A DNA stretch of 64,000 nucleotides from Streptomyces lasiicapitis (lineage in GTDB: Bacteria; Actinomycetota; Actinomycetes; Streptomycetales; Streptomycetaceae). Below are positions 52,705 to 61,144 of this stretch, one piece after another (position 1 is the first letter of the stretch; each line of letters begins with the position of its first letter). The notes below the pieces were generated by a model. The model had not been told where the DNA came from and ran no database searches. It saw only the letters and a list, made by a program, of their open reading frames with translations. Location: assembly GCF_014646335.1 (NCBI RefSeq), contig NZ_BMNG01000010.1, positions 248,001 through 312,000 of the forward strand, in the 5' to 3' direction. The translations under genes and the position numbers were made by a program.

Positions 52705-53586
52705 ATGATCGGCGGCATGCCTACCTCGCCCACGCCGTCCACGGCTCGCGACCTCGTACGACGGGTGCTGCCCCAGGCGCCCGACACGACCGTCGAGCCC
52801 GTGGACGAGGGCGGTGAGCACTCCACCTGGTGGATCGGTGAACGGTACGTCCTCCGGCTCACGCTGGACCCCGGCGCGGCCGCACGGCAACGGCGTGAGC
52901 TGCTGCTCCGGGAGGCGATCCGGCCGCATGTGCCGGTCGGCGTACCGGCGAGCGTCGCCGCCGGGGAGTGGGCGCCCGGCCTCACGTACACCGTCGACAC
53001 CCGCCTCCCCGGCACCTCGGCGGAGCACCGGCCCGTCGCCCCCGAGGGAGAGTCGGACCTGGCCGGACTCCTCTCCGGCCTGCGCGCCCTCCCCGCGGAG
53101 GCCACGGCGGCGCTGCGTCTGCCCGCGGGGAAGCCCCGCGCGCTCGGCCCGCTCCACGCGTCCGCCGAGGAAGCAGCCGGCCATCTCGCCGCCGAAGGCG
53201 AACTGCCCGCCGCCCTCGCCGCACCCCGCGCACCCGGCACCCCGGCTCACCCCGCGGCCGCCCCGACCGCCGTCGTGCTGCACAACGACCTCAAGGGCGA
53301 GCATCTGCTGGTGAGTTCGGCGGGCCGGGTGAGCGGCGTGCTCGACTGGGCGGACGCCGTGGTGGGCGACCCGGCCGAGGACGTGGCCGGACTCGCCCTG
53401 TCCATCGGCGCCGCGGCGGCCGTACGTGTGACCGCCGCGGCCGGGTACGGACCCGAAGTGGCGCGACGTGGGGTGCTGCTCGCCCGCTACGACACCGCGA
53501 TCCGCCTCGCCGACCGCCTCCGGGGCCGCGACGACAGCCCGCTGCCGCTGCTGCGGGCGCAGTTGGGCCGGGCCTGGGAGCGCTGA
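52705..53586 (+). CDS. Aminoglycoside-phosphotransferase-family kinase
   Basis: Protein of 293 residues (289 if ATG 52717 is used) with the APH/choline-kinase fold. The Brenner-type catalytic loop is VVLHNDLKGEHLLV, with His in place of the usual Asn, a variant I remember as frequent in actinomycete members, and the metal-binding Asp follows in VLDWADAVVGDPAEDVAGL. The N-lobe has the Lys/Arg position in RYVLRLTLD. Substrates in this family range from antibiotics to sugars and cannot be predicted. No ribosome-binding site is convincing for either start. It is divergent from the amidohydrolase gene. Confidence 0.82.
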   Translation: MIGGMPTSPTPSTARDLVRRVLPQAPDTTVEPVDEGGEHSTWWIGERYVLRLTLDPGAAARQRRELLLREAIRPHVPVGVPASVAAGEWAPGLTYTVDTRLPGTSAEHRPVAPEGESDLAGLLSGLRALPAEATAALRLPAGKPRALGPLHASAEEAAGHLAAEGELPAALAAPRAPGTPAHPAAAPTAVVLHNDLKGEHLLVSSAGRVSGVLDWADAVVGDPAEDVAGLALSIGAAAAVRVTAAAGYGPEVARRGVLLARYDTAIRLADRLRGRDDSPLPLLRAQLGRAWER

Positions 53587-53626
53587 CCCCGAGTCCGCCG
53601 GGACCGGAAGCGGTAGGGCGCGATCG

Positions 53627-54478
53627 TCAGAAGGCCGCCTGGGCGAGCCGGTCGGCCTGGTCGACGTCCGCCGCCCAGCAGTACAGCATCACTTCGTCGG
53701 CGCCGATGTCCTCGTACGCCGTGATCACCGCCCTGATCTGTTCGGGGGTGGTGAGCATGCCGTCCGCCATGTACGCGGGGCGGCCGGTGAACTCGTAGTA
53801 CGCGCTGATGTTCTCGCGGGCCTCGCTGAGGACGGTCTCCGGGCCGAGGGCCACGTTCGCCTGGGCGACGAGGCGGGGGCGGCCGGCCCGGTCCGCGCGT
53901 TGCCAGGAGCGCTCGACGGTGCGGAACATGCCGTCCATGGCGTGCGGCGGCAGCCCGGCGCCGAGGAAGCCGTCGCCCCAGCGGGCGACGCGTTCGAGCG
54001 CGGACCGCGCGAAGCCGCCGAACAGGACCTCCGGGCCGCCGGGGGTGACGGGGACGGGTCCGATCGGTCCGGTGTCGTCGCTGTAGGGCTTTCCGGCCCA
54101 TACACGGCGCAGCGCGGCCATCTGTTCGTCCAGACGGCGGCCGCGGCGGCGCGGGTCGATGCCCGCGGCCAGGCAGTCGTCGTCACGTCCGCCCACGCCG
54201 ATGCCGAGCGTGAAGCGGCCGCCCGTGAGGCGGTCGAGAGTGGCGGCCTGCTTGGCGAGCAGGGCGGTGCCATGGTTCGGGGCCAGCAGGACCTCGGTCT
54301 GCACGCGGATGCGGGTGGTGGCGCCCGCGAGGGCCGCGAGGGCGACGAGGGGCTCGGGGTTGTCGTAGACGAGGCGGTCCAGCAGGCCGAGGCTGGAGAA
54401 GGGTCCTTCGTCGGCGCGGCGGGCCCAGGTGAGCAGCAGCGCGGGGTCGCTGATGGGCAGGCCGAGACCTGTGTTCAT
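53627..54478 (-). CDS. LLM-class flavin-dependent oxidoreductase
   Basis: Protein of 283 residues of the luciferase-like monooxygenase group. Typical segments are TTRIRVQTEVLLAPNHGTALLAKQAATLDRLTGGRFTLGIGVG (split into strand and helix) and RRRGRRLDEQMAALRRVW, and a C-terminal helix ending AQAAF. Members use FMN or coenzyme F420; which one is not evident. ATG 54478 has AAGGAG nine bases upstream. It stands alone on the minus strand, convergent with the kinase gene, and has 360 bases of regulatory-looking DNA in front. Confidence 0.87.
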   Translation of the reverse strand: MNTGLGLPISDPALLLTWARRADEGPFSSLGLLDRLVYDNPEPLVALAALAGATTRIRVQTEVLLAPNHGTALLAKQAATLDRLTGGRFTLGIGVGGRDDDCLAAGIDPRRRGRRLDEQMAALRRVWAGKPYSDDTGPIGPVPVTPGGPEVLFGGFARSALERVARWGDGFLGAGLPPHAMDGMFRTVERSWQRADRAGRPRLVAQANVALGPETVLSEARENISAYYEFTGRPAYMADGMLTTPEQIRAVITAYEDIGADEVMLYCWAADVDQADRLAQAAF

Positions 54479-54838
54479 GAGATGACACTCCTTGGGAGGG
54501 CATGCGGATGCTGTGCCGCCCCTCCCTCGCCGCGCACGTCATGTGCGGGCGGGCTCCCCATCTGCGGCGTCGTTCCCAAGGAGCGTGGTTCTCTCAGAGT
54601 GCGGCCACCGTACGACGTGGCCCGGTGCGGCGGCATCCGATTTTCGCGCGGGCCCCACGAGAGCGGCTGCTCGCGCGTGGGCACCACGCAGCAACCCGCG
54701 CCCCCGCTGCAACTCCCCGCCCACCCTAGGGACTTCCCTAGGTGCCACACCGACGCGGCCCCCGGGCCGCCGCTCCTACTCTGGTCGGCGTCGCCATGCG
54801 TCACGGCTCACGCCCTGGGCCGGCCCCCGGGAGGCGTT
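54479..54838. other. Intergenic region between LLM gene and small gene
   Basis: About 360 bases separating two divergent genes. Apart from the CCTAGGGA dyad (54725-54742) I see no gene or strong hairpin; several short frames here have no ribosome-binding site. Confidence 0.5.
54725..54742. promoter_or_regulatory. CCTAGGGA inverted repeat
   Basis: CCTAGGGACTTCCCTAGG is a perfect 8-bp inverted repeat with a 2-base centre, 97 bases before the small gene at 54839. It looks like an operator for a dimeric regulator, perhaps NarL/LuxR type; the GGGACT core recalls DevR-like boxes but does not match them fully. Confidence 0.55.
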
Positions 54839-55036
54839 GTGCGCTACGTCATCGAGGTGTACCGCTCGCACGACGGTGTGTGCGGGAGCGTCGCGTCCGA
54901 GAGCTGCGCGAGCCCCCGGCCGTTCCACGGCTGGCTGGAGCTTCTCTCGCTGCTGGAGCCGCCGCAGCCGGACGGCGCGGCGCAGGACGTGCCGCCGCTG
55001 CGGGAGCCGCCGGGCGCCGGGCGGGCCGCGCCGTGA
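54839..55036 (+). CDS. Small conserved protein of 65 residues
   Basis: GTG 54839 is preceded by GGGAGG at four to five bases. The protein starts VRYVIEVYRSHDGVCGSVAS and continues with PRPFHGWLELLSLLEPP before a Pro-rich end. The opening and the FHGWLELLxLLEPP motif are familiar to me from short Streptomyces proteins of unknown function. Two cysteines (in GVCGS and ESCAS) could form a disulfide or bind metal. There is no signal peptide. It lies 221 bases before the LAL regulator and downstream of the CCTAGGGA dyad. Confidence 0.6.
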   Translation: MRYVIEVYRSHDGVCGSVASESCASPRPFHGWLELLSLLEPPQPDGAAQDVPPLREPPGAGRAAP

Positions 55037-55257
55037 CGGCGGGACCCTGCCGCCAGAGCCGATGGGCATAAGCCGATAGGCATCGGGCGCCGATGAGCAC
55101 GGGTGGCCGACAAGCACGGGCGGAAGTCGGAATTCGCCTTGTGCGGAGCACGTGTCGCCCCGCATCGTGGTGTCCTGGCATGCGCCCGGCACGGGTCACC
55201 GTCACAGTCGAGTCACCCGCTGCCGGTGCCAACGCGCGGGGGCGGTGATGACACCCC

Positions 55258-58101
55258 ATGACGATCGGGGACGCAGCGCACGACGTGTTCCACTCCCCCG
55301 CGCCCGGCGACGCCTTCTGCGGTCGCGCACGGGAACTGGCCGCGCTGCAACAGGACTTCGCGGACGTCTGCACGGGCTCGCCCCGGCTCGTCCTGCTCGA
55401 AGGGCCCGGCGGCATCGGCAAGACAGCCCTCGTACGCCGCTTCCTCGACTCGGTGCACGGCACCTGCGTGCTGCACGCCAGCGGTGAGGAGAACGAGAGC
55501 GCGCTGCCGTGCGGCGTACTCGCCCAGCTCGTCGGGCAGAGCCCGCTGCCGGTGCCGGACACCCTGGCCGGGCTCGTCCGGCTGCCGCAGTCGCTGCACG
55601 CCAACCTGCCGCCGCTCGCCGCCGGGTTCGGGCTCCTCGACCTGCTGAGCGAGGTGCAGAGCAAGGGTCCCGTGGTGCTGGTCGTGGACGACGCGCACTG
55701 GGCGGACCCGGAGTCCCTGAACGCCCTCACGTTCGCGCTGCGCAGGCTGCGCCACGACCGGGTCCTCGCGATCGTCGCGCTGCGCGACCCGCAGGTGCCG
55801 GAACTGCCCGACGGCCTGCGCCGCCTGCTCACCGACACCCGCACCCGCCGCCTCGCCCTCGACGGCCTCAGCCCCGGCGAGCTGTCCGCGCTCAGCACCC
55901 GGCTCGGCGTCGCCCGGCTCCCGCACTCGGCGTCCCTGCGCCTTCACACCCACACCCACGGCAATCCGCTGCACGCCCGCGCGCTGCTCGGCCAGGTGCC
56001 GCCCGCCGTGCTGCTCGACGTGACCACGCCGCTGCCCGCGCCGCGTTCGTACGCCATGCTGGTGCTCGCCAACCTGGCGGGCTGCGGGCCGCAGGCCCAG
56101 CGACTGGTGCAGGCGGTGAGCGTGCTCGGTCTGTCCTGCCGACTGCGTTCCGCCGCCCGGCTCGCGCGCGTCGACCGGCCGCTGCCCGCACTGGAACGGG
56201 CCGTCAAGGCCGGTCTGCTGCGCGAGACGCCCGCCGGAGCGGCCCCCGAGGTCGCCTTCCCGCACCCCCTGGTGCACGCTGCGGTCTACCAGGACATCGG
56301 CCCCGCCCAGCGCGCCGCCCTGCACACCCGGGCCGCCGAGCTGGTCGACGACGACTACACGAAGCTGCGCCACCGCGTGCTCGCCGCCAGCGGACCCGAC
56401 GAACAGCTCGCCGACGCCCTCGCGGCCTGCGCGCGCCGCGAGGCCGCCACCGGCCAATGGGCCGTCGCGGGCACCCACTTGAGGCACGCCTCACGCGTGG
56501 CCACCGGCCCGGCGGAACGCGACCGCCTCGCCGTCGAGGCCGTCGAGGCGCTGCTCCTCGACGGCCGCGTCCAGGAGGCGGCCGAACTCGCGCACGGCCT
56601 GCCCGACTGCGCGGACCCGGCGCTGCGCGGCTACGTCCGCGGCTATGTGGCGCGGGTCCAGGGCCGTACGGAAGCGGCGTGGACGCTCCTCGTGGACGCG
56701 TGGGAGCAGTGCGACCACGAGAAGGATCCGTCCCTCGGGGCGCGCGCCGCCGAGCAGTTGAGCTACGCCGCCGTCATGTGCGGCAGAGCGGCGGAGGCCG
56801 CGCAGTGGGCCGAGCGGGCGCAGCGGCTCTCCACCGCGCAGGGCCCGAGCCGCATGCTGCGCTTCAACCACCTCATCGCCCTGGGCCTCAGCGGCCGCGC
56901 CAAGGAAGGCATCGCCCTCGCGGCGGACCTGCCCGACCCCATGATCGTGCCGCTCAAGAGCATCGATCTGCTGCTCGCGCGCGGCCAGTTGCGGCTGTGG
57001 TCGGACGATCTGCACGGGGCCCGGCGGGATCTGCTCGGCGCGGTCGCCAACTGCCGTACGACGACGGTGCCGTTGAGGCTGCTCTCCGCTTCCGCCCTCG
57101 CCCAGACCCTGCACCGGCTCGGCGAGTGGGACGAGGCGCTGATCCACGCCGAGGCGGCCGCCTCCATCGCCGACGACACCGACCAGTCCTGGCTGATGCC
57201 GGTCACGCACGGCGTCGCCGCCCAGATCCTGTCGGCGCGCGGCGCCTGGGAACGGGCGGCGGAGCACCTGCGGACCGCCCTCGACGTACCGGGCGGCGCG
57301 GAGACCCCCGTCGCGTACGCGTACGCGGTGTGCGCGCGGGGCAGCCTCGCGGACGCGCGGGGCGAGCCGCAGGGGGTGGTGGACGCCGTGCGCCCGCTCC
57401 TGGCGTTCGCCGAGCAGGACGGCGTGAACGAGCCGGGTGTCGTGGACTGGCAGCCGCTGCTCGTCGACGCGCTCGTGCAGCTCGGCGAGCTCGACGAGGC
57501 AGAGGAGGTGCTCGCCCCGTTCGAGGAGCGGGCGCGGGCCCGGGGCCGGCACACGTCGCTCGCGTCGGCCGCGCGCACCCGGGGCAACCTGGCCGCCGCG
57601 CGCCGCGACACCCAGCGCGCGCAGGCCGCGTACGCACGGGCGCAGGACCACGCGGCGCAGGTCCCGGTGGCGTTCGGGCGGGCGCGGGTCGAGCTGGACC
57701 ACGGCTCGTTCCTGCGCCGACTCGGCCGCCGGTCCCTGGCGATCGCCCAGTTGCAGGCCGCGTACACCACCATGACGGCGCTCGGCGCGCTGCCCTACCG
57801 GGCGCGGTGCGTAAGGGAGTTGAACGCCTGCGGCCGCTCGGCACCCGACCGCACGGCCGAGGAGCGCGCGGCGGCCGCCGTCGAGGAAGGCCTGGACGGG
57901 GCGCTCACCCCGCAGGAACTCGCGGTGGCGCGGCTCGCCGCACAGGGCCTCACCAACCGCCAGATCGCCACCGCGCTCGCGCTGAGCGTCAAGACGATCG
58001 AGTACCACCTGGGCCATACGTACGCGAAGCTCGGGATCACCTCGCGGATCGGCCTCGTGCGGCGGCTCGGACCGCAGTCCTCGTCGCCGTCGGCGGGCTG
58101 A
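55258..58101 (+). CDS. Large ATP-binding LuxR-family regulator (LAL)
   Basis: Protein of 947 residues. An N-terminal AAA-like ATPase (Walker A LLEGPGGIGKTALV at about residue 45, Walker B VVLVVDDAHWADPESL at about 140) is followed by a long helical, TPR-like region and a C-terminal LuxR helix-turn-helix (LTPQELAVARLAAQGLTNRQIATALALSVKTIEYHL). LAL proteins act as pathway-specific activators of secondary metabolism or sugar use. No biosynthetic genes lie nearby, but a SARP-like regulator follows 143 bases later. ATG 55258 has a weak upstream GGCGGTGATG context; the length fits the family. Confidence 0.92.
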   Translation: MTIGDAAHDVFHSPAPGDAFCGRARELAALQQDFADVCTGSPRLVLLEGPGGIGKTALVRRFLDSVHGTCVLHASGEENESALPCGVLAQLVGQSPLPVPDTLAGLVRLPQSLHANLPPLAAGFGLLDLLSEVQSKGPVVLVVDDAHWADPESLNALTFALRRLRHDRVLAIVALRDPQVPELPDGLRRLLTDTRTRRLALDGLSPGELSALSTRLGVARLPHSASLRLHTHTHGNPLHARALLGQVPPAVLLDVTTPLPAPRSYAMLVLANLAGCGPQAQRLVQAVSVLGLSCRLRSAARLARVDRPLPALERAVKAGLLRETPAGAAPEVAFPHPLVHAAVYQDIGPAQRAALHTRAAELVDDDYTKLRHRVLAASGPDEQLADALAACARREAATGQWAVAGTHLRHASRVATGPAERDRLAVEAVEALLLDGRVQEAAELAHGLPDCADPALRGYVRGYVARVQGRTEAAWTLLVDAWEQCDHEKDPSLGARAAEQLSYAAVMCGRAAEAAQWAERAQRLSTAQGPSRMLRFNHLIALGLSGRAKEGIALAADLPDPMIVPLKSIDLLLARGQLRLWSDDLHGARRDLLGAVANCRTTTVPLRLLSASALAQTLHRLGEWDEALIHAEAAASIADDTDQSWLMPVTHGVAAQILSARGAWERAAEHLRTALDVPGGAETPVAYAYAVCARGSLADARGEPQGVVDAVRPLLAFAEQDGVNEPGVVDWQPLLVDALVQLGELDEAEEVLAPFEERARARGRHTSLASAARTRGNLAAARRDTQRAQAAYARAQDHAAQVPVAFGRARVELDHGSFLRRLGRRSLAIAQLQAAYTTMTALGALPYRARCVRELNACGRSAPDRTAEERAAAAVEEGLDGALTPQELAVARLAAQGLTNRQIATALALSVKTIEYHLGHTYAKLGITSRIGLVRRLGPQSSSPSAG

Positions 58102-58244
58102 GAGGGCCGTACGACCGTACTTCCTGCGGGGGAAGGGGCACCGGGGTAATCCCCGGCACACTCCCGGAGGCGCGCGTCTCGCCCGGACCGTACGTTCGTG
58201 CCGGTAGGGCAGGGCGAACGCGGGAGCCCACTGGAGGTGGCCCG

Positions 58245-59246
58245 ATGGTTTCCATCAGCTACGGGGCGGCCGGGGAGGAACGGCCGACGCTGCGGCTGCG
58301 GCTGCTCGGCGGATTCCTCCTCACGCGGGAGAGCGGGGGGTACGGGGAACCGGCCTGCGAGGGCGGGGAGTGCGGGGAATCGGCGTGCGGGGGCGGGGAC
58401 TTCAGAGGTACGGCGGTGGGCGGGCGCGTCGGCGCCACCGGCCCGGACAGCATCGGTCGCGCCGCTGCCACGGGCCCTGACGGCATCGGTCGCACCACCG
58501 GCCCTGACGGCCACGCGTGTCCGGACGGTCTCCTCCACTCCTCGCTGGCCTGCCCGGACGACCCGGGCTCGCTCGGCGCCCGGGGCGCCGAGCCGCTTGA
58601 GGTGCCCGCGAGCGGTCAGCAGGTGCTCGCGCGGCTCGCGCTGTGCGGCGCGGCGAACCGCTCGGCACTCGCCGGGACGCTGTGGCCCGACGTCACCGAG
58701 GCGCGGGCCCGCGCCAGCCTGCGCACCGCCGTGTGGCGGCTCAACGGCGCGGGTTCGGCGCTCACGGACGCCCGGGACGGCGTGCTCTCGCTCAGCCGCC
58801 GGGTGCGCGTGGACATCCAGGACCTGACCGCGGCCGCGCACCACGTGCTGTCGGGCGACGCCCTGTCGGCGGCCCGGGAACGCATGCGCGCGGCCTATCA
58901 AGTGCTGCTCTGCGGGCGCGAGTTGCTGCCCGGCTGGCAGCAGGACTGGGTGGCCTTCGAGCGCGAGCGGCTGCACCAGCTGCGGCTGCACGCCCTGGAG
59001 GCGCTGTCGGCTCGGCTCGTCGCACGCCGGCAGTACGCGCCCGCCCTTGAGGCCGCCCTGGAGAGCACCCGCGTCGACCCGCTGCGGGAGAGCGCCCACC
59101 GCGCGGTCGTGTCCGTGCACCTCGCGGAGCACAACCTGACGGAGGCGGTACGGCAGTACGAGACGTTCCGCGAACTCCTGCTCAGGGAACTCGGCGTGGA
59201 GCCGTCCGGGCAGTTCGCGACGATGCTGCGGCACGCCTTGGTGTGA
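58245..59246 (+). CDS. SARP/BTAD-family regulator with repeat-rich insertion
   Basis: Protein of 333 residues. The fold starts with the first beta strand of an OmpR-type winged helix (LRLRLLGGFLLTRESGG), which is interrupted by about 85 residues of Gly/Pro/Asp/Cys-rich repeats before resuming at EPLEVPASGQQVLARLALCGAANRSALAGTLWPD and ARASLRTAVWRLN. The bacterial transcriptional activation domain fills the C-terminal half (GRELLPGWQQDWVAFERERLHQLRLHALEAL, YETFRELLLRELGVEPSGQF). ATG 58245 has GGAGG seven bases upstream. It probably acts with the LAL regulator encoded just before it. Confidence 0.88.
   Translation: MVSISYGAAGEERPTLRLRLLGGFLLTRESGGYGEPACEGGECGESACGGGDFRGTAVGGRVGATGPDSIGRAAATGPDGIGRTTGPDGHACPDGLLHSSLACPDDPGSLGARGAEPLEVPASGQQVLARLALCGAANRSALAGTLWPDVTEARARASLRTAVWRLNGAGSALTDARDGVLSLSRRVRVDIQDLTAAAHHVLSGDALSAARERMRAAYQVLLCGRELLPGWQQDWVAFERERLHQLRLHALEALSARLVARRQYAPALEAALESTRVDPLRESAHRAVVSVHLAEHNLTEAVRQYETFRELLLRELGVEPSGQFATMLRHALV
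58340..58520 (+). repeat. Internal tandem repeats in the SARP-like gene
   Basis: Two 30-bp copies starting GTACGGGGAACCGG and GTGCGGGGAATCGG (58340-58369, 58370-58399) encode YGEPACEGGE and CGESACGGGD. After a gap, about three copies of a unit encoding TGPDxIGR follow (about 58434-58520). Confidence 0.8.
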
Positions 59247-59574
59247 CGCTGCGGCACGCGCCGGCGCGAGGACGGCTCGGCGCCGCCACGCACGGCGAGG
59301 CCCTCCGGACACCGCACCCACAGATGGTGTGACGCCGCGGTGACGCCCGCCCGGCACGATGGGGCCAGCCCCGTCCAGGATGCGGGGAGAAGGGGGATCT
59401 CCCCTGGTTGAGCGACGCGCTGGCCGTCGCGGCCACCATCTCGATGTTCGCTCATGCCCTGGACGGGGCGCCTGACTTCTGCGACACGGGCGTCCCACAA
59501 CACGCTTGCCCTGGTGTCTGCACCGACCGCCCCACACCCGACGACACCGGACCGCCCCCCCACCCGACCACACC
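59247..59574. other. Region after the SARP-like gene
   Basis: About 330 bases between convergent genes. I see no supported gene; the downstream half is C-rich and leads into the terminator at 59575. Confidence 0.5.
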
Positions 59575-59613
59575 GGAGGGGCCGGGCTCCCCCGAAGCCA
59601 GCCCGGCCCCTCC
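59575..59613. terminator. Bidirectional terminator
   Basis: Perfect 14-bp inverted repeat GGAGGGGCCGGGCT / AGCCCGGCCCCTCC with an 11-base loop, just downstream of the caspase operon on the minus strand. Confidence 0.88.
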
Positions 59614-59662
59614 GCTCCTCACCCGGACAGGGGGCCCCAGTCTCCTCCCCGGCCCGGGGGTC

Positions 59663-61144
59663 TCAGCCCGGCGCCTCCCCCGGAGCCCCCCGGAGCCTCT
59701 GGATCGCCTCGTCCACCGGCTTGTGCGGCAGCCCGGTCCTGCGGCACAGCTCGTCCCGCGGCATGTCCCGCAGGACCTCGCCGACGAACATGCCCGACAG
59801 GTCCGCGATCTCCTGCACATAGGCCTCCACCCGGCTCGCGGCGTCGGCGGCCAGGGGCCGGGGACCGCGCGCACGGGCGTCGTCGCCCCGCAGTACGAGA
59901 CCTCCGCGCGCCCCCGCCGCGAGCCGCCGGTCCTCCTCCAGCCAGGTCGTCCACACCCCGCGCCCGACCAGGTGCTCGGCGACGTTCTCCGCCACCGAAC
60001 CGTCCTTGATCACCCCGGGGTCGATGCCGTCGGCCCGGATCAGGAGCTGACAGGACGCGGCCAGCATCGGCGGGGACGCGACCTGCGCGGGCGGTCCGTC
60101 GAAGAGGGTGCGCAGCGCGGCGACGTCGGGGTGTCCGGGCACGTGCGGTGTCAGGCGCTGGACTACGTCGTCCAGGCGCTTCAGATCGGGACTGCGGTCG
60201 AGCAGCATGGCGTGCGCGCCGACGATGCCGAGGAACGGGTCGACCCGCCCCGAGTCCAGCATCGGGAACAACTGCTTGTCCGACATCAGGTCGATGCCCT
60301 GGCGCAGCCCGGAAAGCGCGGCCTCGCGGGCGAGGCTCAGGGCCTCGTCGGCCGGGCACCAGCCGGTGCCGGCGGGCACCATCTCCACGGAGGCGTGCTG
60401 CGGCATCGGCCCCTGCGGGCCGTTGCTGACGAAGACGAGGGTGGTCCAGCCCTCGGACACCCACAGCGCCTGGGCCAGCGGCAGCCCGTCGCCGGACGGC
60501 TCGCGCAGCCGCAGCCGGTAGCCCCCGGGCGCGAGACGTCCGCTCCAGGCGGTCCAGCCCTGCTGCGGGTCGACCTGCCAGCCGTCCGCGCCGCCGTCCA
60601 CGCCCTCGCCGCTCTCCGCGCTGATCTGCAGGGCGTACGGATCGAGGCGCCAGCCGCGGCGCAGGTTCCGCAGCAGCACCATGAGGGTGGGCTCGCCCCG
60701 ACGGTGCGTGGACTGCCTGCTCCACCGCAGCGCGGCCTCCTGGTGCGCAGGCTGGGTGGTGGCGGTGCGCTCGACGGGGGCCGGGGCGGGGACGCGGGGC
60801 AGCGGCAGGCGTTCGGTGAAGGCCTCCGTGCCCACCTCGGCGAACTGGCTGTCCACGGCGCCCGCGAAGCGCTGCTCGATGCGGTAGATGCCGGGCGGCA
60901 GGGTGGTCTCGATGGTGCCCATGCCGTGCGCCACCTCGCGCAGCGCGTCGTCGGTCACGGTGATCAGGACCGAGGGCGTGTCGGGGATGACGACGAACGG
61001 CACCTCGTCGCGCCGCCGCTCGGGCGCCGAAGAAGCCGAACGTTCGGAACGGGCCCGCTCAGGAGATGACTCGGAACGCGAACGGGACTCAGAACTGGAC
61101 AACGCCGCCACCCCCGGAAACGACCTCGAAGTATCCGCCTTCAA
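59663..61144 (-). CDS. Uncharacterised protein of the caspase operon
   Basis: Protein of up to 493 residues without a recognised family. After a Ser/Arg-rich head (residues 15-45) a beta domain begins (VPFVVIPDTPSVLITV, TTLPPGIYRIEQRF), a second follows (LAPGGYRLRLREPSG, WTTLVFVSNGPQG), then a helical region and a C-terminal segment with a helix-turn-helix-like look (DMPRDELCRRTGLPHKPVDEAIQRL). The PPGIYRI motif resembles the end of the caspase gene product (VPGLYKAV). Last gene of the operon, ahead of a strong terminator. The TTG start at 61144 overlaps the caspase gene by 56 bases; GTG 61111 is an alternative, so the start is not certain. Possible adaptor or substrate of the caspase. Confidence 0.75.
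   Translation of the reverse strand: MKADTSRSFPGVAALSSSESRSRSESSPERARSERSASSAPERRRDEVPFVVIPDTPSVLITVTDDALREVAHGMGTIETTLPPGIYRIEQRFAGAVDSQFAEVGTEAFTERLPLPRVPAPAPVERTATTQPAHQEAALRWSRQSTHRRGEPTLMVLLRNLRRGWRLDPYALQISAESGEGVDGGADGWQVDPQQGWTAWSGRLAPGGYRLRLREPSGDGLPLAQALWVSEGWTTLVFVSNGPQGPMPQHASVEMVPAGTGWCPADEALSLAREAALSGLRQGIDLMSDKQLFPMLDSGRVDPFLGIVGAHAMLLDRSPDLKRLDDVVQRLTPHVPGHPDVAALRTLFDGPPAQVASPPMLAASCQLLIRADGIDPGVIKDGSVAENVAEHLVGRGVWTTWLEEDRRLAAGARGGLVLRGDDARARGPRPLAADAASRVEAYVQEIADLSGMFVGEVLRDMPRDELCRRTGLPHKPVDEAIQRLRGAPGEAPG

Noticed and set aside
52705..53586. Aminoglycoside resistance gene
   Set aside because: The fold fits, but the HNDxxxxH variant is, as far as I recall, common in actinomycete kinases of unknown substrate and no resistance context is present.
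55258..59246. Start of an antibiotic gene cluster
   Set aside because: Only regulators are present; no polyketide, peptide-synthetase, terpene or RiPP genes occur in the window.
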